Origin: Hormoscilla sp. GM7CHS1pb
GTDB taxonomy: Bacteria; Cyanobacteriota; Cyanobacteriia; Cyanobacteriales; Desertifilaceae
NCBI GenBank assembly: GCA_014323675.1
Contig: JACONN010000002.1
Location: 496,001 to 560,000, forward strand
Direction of reading: 5' to 3'
Length of the DNA: 64,000 bases
The notes under the pieces were generated by a model. That model did no database searches. It was not told the origin of the DNA and saw only the letters and a program-made list of their open reading frames with translations. Made by a program: the position numbers and the translations under genes. Shown here piece after piece: positions 9,135 through 16,746 of the stretch. Position 1 is the stretch's first letter, and each line of letters begins with the position of its first letter.

Positions 9135-9264
9135 GAGGGAACAGGGAACAGGGAACAGGGAACAGGGGGAAGGGAACAGGGAACAGGGAACAGGGGAAGG
9201 GGAACAGGGGAACCGGGGATTCCCCGGTTGGATCCTGTTGGTACTCCCCCAAAGCTTGGATGCA
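9135..9264. repeat. GGGAACAGG-type low-complexity repeat, copy 1
   Basis: Runs of AGGGAACAGGGAACAGGG and variants, followed by CCGGGGATTCCCCGG and a tail TTGGTACTCCCCCAAAGCTT. The same tail follows copy 3 at 9745-9819. It begins immediately upstream of the NADAR start and may affect its expression. Confidence 0.8.
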
Positions 9265-9266
9265 TG

Positions 9267-9702
9267 TCAAGTTTCTAGTTTTTTCGTGAGACTAATAATC
9301 ATCCGGCTTTCCTCTTTTAATAGATCGATAATCATTTCTATTTCCTTTTCCTCACATAAACCTACCCGTATAGATAGAATCAGATGCGTTTCTAATTCAT
9401 TAATTGAACCTTGCGCTATGTTTAAAAATCTCAAATATTCTTTGGGGGAAGGGAACAGGGAACAGGGAACAGGGAACAGGGGGAAGGGAACAGGGGAAGG
9501 GGAACAGGGGAACTTTAGTGGCTCTTCGTCCGTACCCTTCGGCTATATTAGCAGGTATAGATGCAGCACTTCTTCGGATCTGTTGCACCATACCATATAA
9601 TTCATCTTTGGGAAAATTTTTAGTGACCAAATAGCACTTTTCGGCAATATCCATCCCTTTTTGCCAAATTCTCAAATCCTTAAAGTCATTAATGTTCGAC
9701 AT
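9267..9702 (-). pseudogene. Four-helix-bundle (23S rRNA intervening-sequence type) protein, interrupted by a repeat
   Basis: The first 63 codons (MSNINDFKDLRIWQKGMD to EGYGRRATK) are the typical N-terminal half of the four-helix-bundle S23/IVP family, with the signature RSAASIPANIAEG. The second half (EYLRFLNIAQGSINELETHL to SLTKKLET) is intact but lies in another frame, because a 73-base repeat sits between the two. Removing one 73-base segment between the two CTTT copies (9440-9443 and 9513-9516) restores a 120-residue protein of normal family length. The function of the family outside rRNA intervening sequences is unclear. Confidence 0.85.
9441..9512. mobile_element. GGGAACAGG-type repeat inserted with a 4-bp target duplication, copy 2
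   Basis: A 73-base segment of GGGAACAGG-type repeat splits the four-helix-bundle gene. The bases CTTT occur once at each edge (9440-9443 and 9513-9516), while the uninterrupted gene needs only one copy, so this looks like a target-site duplication. Unlike copies 1 and 3, it lacks the CTCCCCCAAAGCTT tail. No coding capacity. Confidence 0.7.
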
Positions 9703-9744
9703 TTTAGCCTACTTTATAATTCTTAACTGGGCCTATCCATAGGT

Positions 9745-9819
9745 TGGGGGAAGGGAACAGGGAACAGGGAACAGAGGGAACAGGCGAACAGGGGGGTTGG
9801 TACTCCCCCAAAGCTTGGA
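9745..9819. repeat. GGGAACAGG-type repeat, copy 3
   Basis: Same composition as copy 1, followed by the shared tail TTGGTACTCCCCCAAAGCTT. It lies between the four-helix-bundle remnant and the end of the methyltransferase gene. Confidence 0.8.
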
Positions 9820-9828
9820 TGCGCCCGG

Positions 9829-10677
9829 TCATCGATCTTTCTCCAACAGACGAAAGTGCAATATGCCCCATTGCATATATCCTTGTTCGTAACGTTCGAT
9901 CCAAGGTTCAATGCTGTTCAAGGTTTTCTCCGCAAATTCCGGTGAAGTTATTTGCACTACCTCATCATACCGCTTCCGGACTTCTTCGGCAAAGCGTCGA
10001 TAATGCTTGGGCACATTTTCCGAAAGGTCAATAAACTGTAGTTCCTCAAAACCCAACTCTTTCGCCGTTTGCCTGTAAAAGCTTAAGGAACCCATATCCT
10101 TGATTCCCAGGCGGTCAAATGCCGGTTTCAATAATCCCGGGGGACAAGTTTCGCTTTCCATGGGGTCGGTAAAAATCAACTCTCCTCCCGATTTTAACAC
10201 TCTCTTGATTTCCTGGAACACTCCACGGCGATCGCCACTATGCAATATAGCATCCTGAGACCAAACTATATCAAAAGAGTTGTCTGCATAGGGAATCTCC
10301 TCAAAACTCCCTTGAGTCACTTCCACCAAGGAACCTAAATTTTGCTCTGCATTCAATTGAGAGTTCCGTTGGTTTTGCACCGCGCTTAAATTAAGACAGC
10401 AAACAGAACAGCCGTAAGTTTTCGCCAAATACCGCGCTGCACCTCCATATCCCGCTCCCAAATCTATCACCCGCGAATCCCTGTCTATTTTTGCCAGAGT
10501 TTGGGCGATCGTTTCTACGGTACGGAGGGAAGCATCGTGAATGGGTTCGTCAGGTTGACTGTAGATGCCATAATGAATATGCTCTCCACCCCAGATGGTT
10601 GCGTACAACCGGTCTGTTTGAGTCCCATCATAATATTCCCGAGCACTTTTCACCGCTTCCGAATTAACCCTAGACAT
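9829..10677 (-). CDS. SAM-dependent methyltransferase, sarcosine/dimethylglycine N-methyltransferase-like
   Basis: The 282-residue protein has the class I methyltransferase motifs: VIDLGAGYGGAARYLA (motif I), FEEIPYADNSFDIVWSQDAILHS (motifs II/III) and GGELIFTDPM. The start region AREYYDGTQTDRLYATIWGG and the IHYGIY segment resemble cyanobacterial dimethylglycine N-methyltransferases, which make glycine betaine by successive methylation with SAM. The start at 10677 gives the family-typical N-terminus; an in-frame ATG at 10716 has no advantage. No glycine/sarcosine methyltransferase partner is visible in the window, so the betaine role is plausible but unproven. Confidence 0.8.
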   Translation of the reverse strand: MSRVNSEAVKSAREYYDGTQTDRLYATIWGGEHIHYGIYSQPDEPIHDASLRTVETIAQTLAKIDRDSRVIDLGAGYGGAARYLAKTYGCSVCCLNLSAVQNQRNSQLNAEQNLGSLVEVTQGSFEEIPYADNSFDIVWSQDAILHSGDRRGVFQEIKRVLKSGGELIFTDPMESETCPPGLLKPAFDRLGIKDMGSLSFYRQTAKELGFEELQFIDLSENVPKHYRRFAEEVRKRYDEVVQITSPEFAEKTLNSIEPWIERYEQGYMQWGILHFRLLEKDR

Positions 10678-10722
10678 GGAGCAATTTTCTCTTTTACCTT
10701 GACTCTCTACCTTCACTGGACT

Positions 10723-11150
10723 TTACGACAATTCTAACATTCGTTGAATCGGTCGTAAAGCCGCCACTCGGATTTCTTCTGGCATTGTAATTTCCGGCGT
10801 CCGATTTTTCATCGCCAGGTACAACTTTTCCAAAGTATTCAACCGCATATGAGGACATTCATTGCAGGCACAATTTTCCTCTGGAGGAGCCGGGATAAAG
10901 CTTTTTGCCGGTGCTTGTTTTTCCATTTGATGAATAATCCCCGGTTCCGTCGCTACGATAAACTCTTGAATATCGCTTTCCTGACTATATTTTAACAATG
11001 CCGTAGTCGAACCAATGTAATTTGCATGACGCAATACCGACGTTTCGCATTCTGGGTGAGCGATGACTTCTGCTTCTGGGTGTTGGATTTGCAGCTGGAC
11101 TATTTTCTTCTCTGAAAAAGTCTCGTGAACGATGCAACTCCTGGAATCAG
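10723..11150 (-). pseudogene. nadA: Quinolinate synthase A, C-terminal fragment
   Basis: NadA is a 4Fe-4S enzyme that condenses iminoaspartate and dihydroxyacetone phosphate to quinolinate. Only the last 140 or so codons are present: [30 protein letters not shown], the [11 protein letters not shown] segment, [13 protein letters not shown] and the [20 protein letters not shown] cluster region. The similarity stops abruptly at about 11145, one residue before the conserved Cys of CIVHE, and the N-terminal half (about 170-180 residues) is absent upstream. Instead a small palindrome and the end of a dioxygenase gene follow. A full copy would be needed elsewhere for de novo NAD synthesis. Confidence 0.88.
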
Positions 11151-11155
11151 GGCCT

Positions 11156-11176
11156 CCGCACTTCCTGGAAGTGCGG
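11156..11176. repeat. 21-nt perfect palindrome at the nadA break point
   Basis: CCGCACTTCC, a central T and GGAAGTGCGG form a perfect inverted repeat between the truncated nadA and the stop of the dioxygenase gene on the same strand. It could act as a terminator-like hairpin for the dioxygenase gene, or be a scar of the rearrangement that cut nadA. There is no T tract after it on the minus strand. Confidence 0.5.
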
Positions 11177-11184
11177 AATGTGGG

Positions 11185-12471
11185 TTAAAACATCATTCGA
11201 TCTGCGAGGATTTCCAAGCTATAGTCTGAGCATCCTGCCAACCATACATCTGACATTCCTGTTTTTCGTCCGAGCAAAATCCGCCACCGACTGCGAAATG
11301 CTTCTTCATCGACGGCGACACCATTCACAACTCGTCGCAGGGAATTACTATAGCCTGTACGACCGTGTAAGATGCGGCGATTGTTGAATACTAAAACCTG
11401 TCCCGGAGCCATGAGAAACCTACAAATATACTCTGGCTGTTCAATTAATGTCATAAAATATCTATAAGCTTCATAAAACTGTTGCCTCTTGTCTGGATCG
11501 AGCAAAAACGGTGCTCGAAGTTTAGACCGGAATCGAAGCAGGCGCACCTCGCCTTGTGTATCCAGATTAATGATATGACCGAGGTGATAGCCTTCCCACT
11601 GATAATTATAAATTGAGTCATTTTCGGGGATCTCTTCCTGAACGGAAAAGCGTCGTCGATAAAATGGGACATACTCCTGACTCAGAAGATTGAAGTATTC
11701 TGGTTTCTGCTCTTTAAGAAGCTCTGCAATCTTTAACCCATCTGCAATAAGAGAATATGCCTGCTCGTCTTTGTCAGGGTTCTCGTATTCCACACAATGG
11801 AGGAATATGAGAGTTGCTGCATTATCATATGCAGCGTAATCGGCATGAAGGTACAAGCGATCGGATTTATAGGAAGGGTTGATTTTATGTAAAGCTTCGT
11901 CTGTAGTATCCAGCTTAAAAATATTGGTAGGATGATACCGGGGTCGTATCATGCCAATCCGTTGTGCTAGGGACTTCAACCCTTCTTCCGTTTTTGGAGT
12001 TTCGTTGATAATCGTTGCCCCAGTTTTGTACAGCTTATTTAGCCACTTAAACAATACCTCATCGTCGTTCAATACCTCAGAGTAATCAAACTGAGGAACC
12101 TCAAAGGACCCATCCCAGAGTTGAGGTCGTGGTTTTTGCGCTAATACTTTTGAGCAATGAGCCCGCAACCAAGAAGCATCATAAACACTGTGATGCCCTT
12201 GTTCCTCGCCACCCCAAATAATATCTAGGTTATCTTCTTGCGTGATGCTAACTCGATCGATCTTGGGGGCAAGCGGAATTTGGAGCAGATCGATATTCTT
12301 CCCCAGAGTATCGTGCTGAAAGCATTCAGAGCATCGGCAGCTATCTCGCAGCCAGAGGTTATCAAAGAAGGTTTCATGACTATCTTTCCAAATAATAACT
12401 ACTCCCTTCTCCGTTTTGACAACTGAGTTTATCTGAAAAGCTAGCTTAACTTGTTGAACTAGAGTTATCAT
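11185..12471 (-). CDS. Gamma-butyrobetaine dioxygenase-like TauD/TfdA-family oxygenase
   Basis: The 428-residue protein has the two-part architecture of gamma-butyrobetaine/trimethyllysine hydroxylases: an N-terminal DUF971-like domain with a cysteine-rich zinc site (LRDSCRCSECF) and a TauD-type Fe(II)/2-oxoglutarate domain. The latter shows the iron pair His-x-Asp in YLHADYAAYDN, the distal His in NRRILHGRTGY and a downstream Arg. In the known family these enzymes make carnitine or hydroxytrimethyllysine. Length and domain order are normal. It lies where the 5' half of nadA would be expected, and the methyltransferase that makes a methylated amine is nearby. Substrate is inferred only by family. 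Confidence 0.85.
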   Translation of the reverse strand: MITLVQQVKLAFQINSVVKTEKGVVIIWKDSHETFFDNLWLRDSCRCSECFQHDTLGKNIDLLQIPLAPKIDRVSITQEDNLDIIWGGEEQGHHSVYDASWLRAHCSKVLAQKPRPQLWDGSFEVPQFDYSEVLNDDEVLFKWLNKLYKTGATIINETPKTEEGLKSLAQRIGMIRPRYHPTNIFKLDTTDEALHKINPSYKSDRLYLHADYAAYDNAATLIFLHCVEYENPDKDEQAYSLIADGLKIAELLKEQKPEYFNLLSQEYVPFYRRRFSVQEEIPENDSIYNYQWEGYHLGHIINLDTQGEVRLLRFRSKLRAPFLLDPDKRQQFYEAYRYFMTLIEQPEYICRFLMAPGQVLVFNNRRILHGRTGYSNSLRRVVNGVAVDEEAFRSRWRILLGRKTGMSDVWLAGCSDYSLEILADRMMF

Positions 12472-12998
12472 TTGAGTAAGACATCCATCTATTTGGACTT
12501 GGCTTTTGATTATCCCACCTATGAGTGGTTAATCCACATTTAGCACTGTAAGAATTATTAAGGTGATATTATGGATGGGGATATAGCGTTTCTTAAATTG
12601 ATGTCCCATGACCGGGCACGGCAAAATCAAGACCTGGTAAGGGTTTCAGCGCTCTCCCGTATAGTACACTAATGTGAGAACTGCTATAAAATCGATATCT
12701 TTCATCACCTCTTCCTTGCTGGACATACCTGTCTACCACTTTGATTACAGCGTTTTATATCATATTACCTTAGTGCCGTCCCGAGCTATTTTATTAATAA
12801 TTCTTTAATAATTCCCCGCCTATGACTTGACGGTGGAAAGCTAGCCATCACAGGAATTGAGTGACAACCAGAAGCTGTGGGACTTTCTGCGTTTATAGAG
12901 CCTCTACTGTGATTTGCGCTATAATAACCGTGCTGTCGCCAGTAGATATAGGGAAGTGCGATTCGTTCAGGCAATAGCTTAGAACCAGTGAAAGCCTG
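12472..12998. other. Intergenic stretch, possible transposon right-end remnant
   Basis: No supported gene. Bases 12472-12785 show nothing recognisable. The minus strand of about 12786-12998 has AGAAAGTCCCACAGCTTCTG and CTTTCCACCGTCAAGTCATA followed by GGCGGGGAATTATT. This is reminiscent of the sequence found at the 3' end of IS605-type tnpB genes in cyanobacteria (the omega-RNA region), but the transposase itself is absent. Low confidence. Confidence 0.3.
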
Positions 12999-13881
12999 GT
13001 TGGTTTCATTAGCCAATAACTTTGGTACTCATGGGGGTTCAAATCCCCCCCTCCAAGTACGGGAGAGACACCGGTCCTAAATGCTGCGGAGTGTCATCAC
13101 TGCGGTGTGAAGCAAGGACTTAAATGTAGGATAGCTGGCAGCCTAAGCCGGTGATTCCGCTGGGAAAGATGCTCATGGCTAGAACAAGCGAACCTATTTA
13201 AACCTCGTCAATCTAAACCAGCGCAATAAGGCTGTATCGCTGGCCCAAAAGGGAAATGGCAGTTAGTGTTAGTCGTTTTCTTTGGCTAACAACGTACTCG
13301 AAGAACTCCCGGGGGACTGTAGGGGCCTAAAAGCATCAAAGATGATACCAAGGAACGAATTCACCTCCAGTGTTGCTGTCCCCGGGAGGGCAAGGATGGG
13401 ATGGGGACAAGCTAGATGATAAGCGCAAGCCACTGGGGGAGGGATGTCCTAAAAAGCCAATGCCCGAGGTAACGCTTGAGGATATGCTGACATAGGGCGG
13501 ATATGGTAAGAAGTCTTGGGAGAAAGTAACCCTCAATATGATACAGAGCCCAAGGAGAAATCCGAAGGGTAATTATGATGGACTAAAGACCTGACCAGGT
13601 AAAAACTAGCGCATCCCCACTTCACAGGGGCTCACGTAAGTAAAGAGTGGCACTCAAGGGTTAAGCAGTTCTCCCGTCACGAACTGCCCGGGTTAGGCAT
13701 GATTTAGTCGATTCGACCACCAAAAAAGGGGAGAAATTTCATGAGATAAGACCAGAAAGGAGTAATCCAATCAACGGTTGCCGATGACAACGGCTTACCA
13801 ACCAGTAGCCTCCTGCGGTGAAAGTCGCAAGTCCGGTTCCGAAAGGGAGGGTTGAGAGGCGACTCTCAGCTCGATCCCGAC
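12999..13881 (+). mobile_element. Group II intron, ORF-less (intron 2)
   Basis: The domain V hairpin is at about 13807-13840 (AGCCTCCTGCGGTGAAAG then TCGCAAGTCCGGTTCC). It is followed by the domain VI hairpin GAGAGGCGACTCTCAG and the end ATCCCGAC at 13881. The body aligns with the introns at 635-1570 (minus) and 53528-54120. At about 880 bases, and without any reverse transcriptase frame, it depends on a trans-acting maturase. It ends only 46 bases before the pncB start codon, so it lies in the presumed leader of the pncB-nadD-nrtR-nadE run. The 5' boundary is approximate. Confidence 0.82.
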
Positions 13882-13927
13882 CGAAAAATGGCGATAATCA
13901 AAAGACAGGCGCAGTCAGGAGCAGATA

Positions 13928-15292
13928 GTGAGCGAAGATATCCAACTGACGCTCGGTCCGTCGGATTACAGCCTGTTAACGGACCTTTACCAACTGACAA
14001 TGGGAGCCTGTTATGCCGGTGAAGGTCTGGACACAGCACCGGCTAGCTTTGAGCTGTTCGCCCGCCGTCTGCCAGCTGGCTTTGGCTATTTGATAGCAAT
14101 GGGTTTGGCTCAAGCTGTGGACTACCTAGAGAAATGGCAGTTTAGTTCCACCCAACTGGATGCTTTGGGAGCGACTGGCATTTTTGATGGGGCCCCAGCA
14201 AGCTTCTGGTCGATGCTAGCCGATGGCCAGTTCAGCGGGGATGTCTGGGCGGTGCCGGAAGGAACGGCGGTCTTTGCCAATGAACCACTGCTGCGGGTGG
14301 AGGCCCCATTATGGCAAGCTCAACTGGTAGAGACTTACCTGCTCAATACAATTAATTATCAAACTCTTTGTGCGACAAAATCGGCTCGAATGCGGGATGT
14401 GGCAGGGTCGGGGGCGTCACTGCTGGAGTTTGGCACCAGACGGGCTTTTAGTCCTCAAGCTGCGGTTTGGGCGGCCCGGGCAGCATTAGCAGCGGGGTTG
14501 GATGGCACCTCTAACGTGCTAGCAGCAGTTAAGCTGGGACGCAAGCCCGTGGGAACCATGGCTCATGCTTTGGTAATGGCGATCGCCTCCACCGAAGGTT
14601 CTGAGTCCCAAGCGTTTGCAGTTTTCCACCGCTATTTTCCCGGTGCCGCCTTGCTGATTGATACCTACGATACCGTAGCCGCCGCCCGAGGTCTGGCAGA
14701 AAAGGTAGCAACAGGAGAAATGCAGTTAGCAGGGGTACGATTAGATTCTGGGGACTTGGTGGCCCTGTCCCAAGAGGTGCGATCGCTACTTCCAGGGGTG
14801 CCGATATTTGCCAGTGGGGACATAGATGAGTGGGAAATTGCCCGGTTAAAATCAGCAGGTGCCTGCATCGATGGCTATGGGATCGGAACTAAACTGGTGA
14901 CTGGATCGCCAGTAAATGGGGTCTATAAACTGGTAGAAATTGATAGCATTCCCACCATGAAGCAGTCCAGTGATAAAGTCAGCTATCCTGGGAGAAAACA
15001 AATCTTTCGGCAATTTGAGGATTCTCAAGTGCAAGCCGATCGCTTAGCATTGGCAAGTGAATCCCCCGTAGAGGGGGAAATGCCATTACTGCAATTGGTG
15101 ATGCAGCAGGGTAGGCGAGTGCGGGAACCAGAACCCCTAGAGGCGATCGCCCAACGGACTGCTGCTTCCCTTGCCAGTTTCCCAGAAGCAACCAGACGCT
15201 TAGACAATCCTACCCCGCTAGCAGTAGAAATCTCAACAGAGTTACAGCAGCTAACAGAGAAAACCAAACAGTCAATAGCTAATGGTTCATAG
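13928..15292 (+). CDS. pncB: Nicotinate phosphoribosyltransferase
   Basis: PncB makes nicotinate mononucleotide from nicotinate and PRPP in the salvage route, downstream of the nicotinamidase. The 454-residue protein has the family landmarks: LLTDLYQLTMGACY at the start, LLEFGTRRAFSPQAAVWAARAA, GTMAHALVMA (phosphorylated His region), LIDTYDTV and VRLDSGDL, and FASGDIDEWEIARL. The start codon is GTG at 13928 with an AGGAG site ahead of it. It is the first gene of the plus-strand run pncB-nadD-nrtR-nadE and follows a group II intron. Confidence 0.95.
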   Translation: MSEDIQLTLGPSDYSLLTDLYQLTMGACYAGEGLDTAPASFELFARRLPAGFGYLIAMGLAQAVDYLEKWQFSSTQLDALGATGIFDGAPASFWSMLADGQFSGDVWAVPEGTAVFANEPLLRVEAPLWQAQLVETYLLNTINYQTLCATKSARMRDVAGSGASLLEFGTRRAFSPQAAVWAARAALAAGLDGTSNVLAAVKLGRKPVGTMAHALVMAIASTEGSESQAFAVFHRYFPGAALLIDTYDTVAAARGLAEKVATGEMQLAGVRLDSGDLVALSQEVRSLLPGVPIFASGDIDEWEIARLKSAGACIDGYGIGTKLVTGSPVNGVYKLVEIDSIPTMKQSSDKVSYPGRKQIFRQFEDSQVQADRLALASESPVEGEMPLLQLVMQQGRRVREPEPLEAIAQRTAASLASFPEATRRLDNPTPLAVEISTELQQLTEKTKQSIANGS

Positions 15293-15356
15293 TTCATGGT
15301 TCCTAGCAATAACAATTGAGACTGGGAATGAGGGTCAAACTGGAAAATAAAATAAA

Positions 15357-15421
15357 AATGTTTTTAGTCGGTTAAAACCGACTTCAGCTATTAGCCGGGG
15401 GTTTGAACCCCCGGCGGTTTA
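15357..15421. repeat. Two palindromic repeats between pncB and nadD
   Basis: AGTCGGTTAAAACCGACT is followed by the inverted repeat CCGGGGGTTTGAACCCCCGG. The first palindrome recurs near 35770. The hairpins could reduce read-through from pncB to nadD, but neither ends in a clear T tract. Confidence 0.6.
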
Positions 15422-15439
15422 ACAGCGAAGTGATTAACA

Positions 15440-16012
15440 ATGAACAAGAAGATCGCCTTGTTTGGCACGAGTGCAGATCCACCGACAACTGGACATCAGA
15501 CGATAATCAACTGGTTGTCCCAGCATTATGACTGGGTAGCAGTTTGGGCGTCGGACAATCCCCTGAAGGATAATCAGTCCTGCTTGTCCCAGAGGTCTGC
15601 TATGCTAACGATCGCGATCGCAGAGATTAATTGGCGGCAAAATATTCGTCTGCATCCAGAACTCAGCAGTCCCAGAACCTTGGAGTCCGTGGCCAAAGCA
15701 AAAGCCCAGTGGCCAGAGGCGGAATTAAACCTAGCGATCGGATCTGACTTAGTGAGACAATTGCCTAGTTGGTATCGAGTGGCAGATCTATTACCGCAAG
15801 TTAAGCTGCTAGTAGTGTCCAGACCGGGCTATACTATCGATCGGGCGGGTTTGGATATGCTTTTGGGTATGGGGGCAATGGTAGAAATAGCCAATATAAA
15901 TGCGCCAGCAGTATCTTCAACAGCCTATCGCGAAGAAGGAGACAGCAAAGCTTTGACTCCTTCTATCCAGGAATATATCGATCGCCAGCAATTGTATGAT
16001 GTTAGCAGATAG
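15440..16012 (+). CDS. nadD: Nicotinate-nucleotide adenylyltransferase
   Basis: NadD adenylates nicotinate mononucleotide to deamido-NAD, the common step of de novo and salvage routes. The 190 residues begin with the nucleotidyltransferase signature ALFGTSADPPTTGHQ (GxxxPPxxxH) and carry SPRTLESVAKAK, LAIGSDLVRQLPSW and the late VSSTAYRE segment in place of the classic ISST-R motif. It overlaps the nrtR-like gene by 17 bases, so the two are translationally coupled. Confidence 0.9.
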   Translation: MNKKIALFGTSADPPTTGHQTIINWLSQHYDWVAVWASDNPLKDNQSCLSQRSAMLTIAIAEINWRQNIRLHPELSSPRTLESVAKAKAQWPEAELNLAIGSDLVRQLPSWYRVADLLPQVKLLVVSRPGYTIDRAGLDMLLGMGAMVEIANINAPAVSSTAYREEGDSKALTPSIQEYIDRQQLYDVSR

Positions 16013-16727
16013 CAGCAAGCCAGTAAACGAAAAAACATTAGCTAACTTCAAGGTAGGGGTAGATAATGTAATTTTTTCCGTAGATGCCGCCAAAAACAGC
16101 CTGTTAGTTCTGCTGGTGATGCGAGAAAGAGAACCCTTTCGGCACCAGTGGAATTTGCCCAGAACCCTGGTCCGTCAGGGAGAATCCCTGGAAGAGGCTG
16201 CTTACCGAACTTTAGCAGATAAAATTAGGGTGCAGAATCTTTATTTAGAGCAACTTTACAGCTTTGGGAATCCCGGCAGGGATCCCAGAGAATCTGTAGA
16301 AGGAGTGCGTTACCTGTCCGTGAGTCACTTTGCCCTGGTGCGGTTGGATCTCGCGGAACTGACCCCCAGGTGGCCGGGGAAAATTGCTTGGCATCCGATC
16401 GAGCAAGTACCCCAATTAGCCTTCGACCATAACAATATTTTAGAGTATGGTTACAGACGCTTGCGTGCTAAGCTAGAATATAGCCCAGTGGCATTTGACG
16501 TGTTGCCGGAAGTTTTTACTCTCAGCGACCTTTACCAACTTTATACCACGGTTTTAGGGGAAAATTTCTCCGATTATTCTAATTTCCGCTCCCGCTTGCT
16601 CAAATATGGTTTCTTGTGCGATACTGGCATGAAAGCTTCTCGCGGTGCCGGACGACCAGCTAGTCTCTTCCGCTTTGATGCGGAGGCGTTTGCTGAATTT
16701 AAGGATAAACCGTTGTTATTCATTTAG
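15996..16727 (+). CDS. nrtR: NrtR-type Nudix-domain transcriptional regulator of NAD metabolism
   Basis: NrtR proteins combine a Nudix-like ADP-ribose sensor domain with a C-terminal winged helix and repress NAD genes. This protein of 243 residues has that layout: FSVDAAKNSLLVLLVMRERE and the Nudix-box region GESLEEAAYRTLADKIRV, then a winged-helix part (TLSDLYQLYTTVLGENFSDY to RGAGRPASLFRF) typical of the family. The Nudix box lacks the canonical REUXEE acidic residues (RTLADK instead), so catalysis is unlikely and a pure sensor role is likely. Its place between nadD and nadE fits regulation of this very cluster. Binding sites were not identified. Confidence 0.88.
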   Translation: MMLADSSKPVNEKTLANFKVGVDNVIFSVDAAKNSLLVLLVMREREPFRHQWNLPRTLVRQGESLEEAAYRTLADKIRVQNLYLEQLYSFGNPGRDPRESVEGVRYLSVSHFALVRLDLAELTPRWPGKIAWHPIEQVPQLAFDHNNILEYGYRRLRAKLEYSPVAFDVLPEVFTLSDLYQLYTTVLGENFSDYSNFRSRLLKYGFLCDTGMKASRGAGRPASLFRFDAEAFAEFKDKPLLFI

Positions 16728-16746
16728 AGCATAAAAATTAAAGTCG

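Noticed and set aside
9124..9634. Open frames with repeated GNREQGTGNREQ text
   Set aside because: They are translations of the GGGAACAGG repeat and antisense to the four-helix-bundle gene.
12786..13016. A 76-codon minus-strand frame
   Set aside because: No recognisable domain; it overlaps the start of intron 2 and a possible transposon end, so it is described as spacer only.
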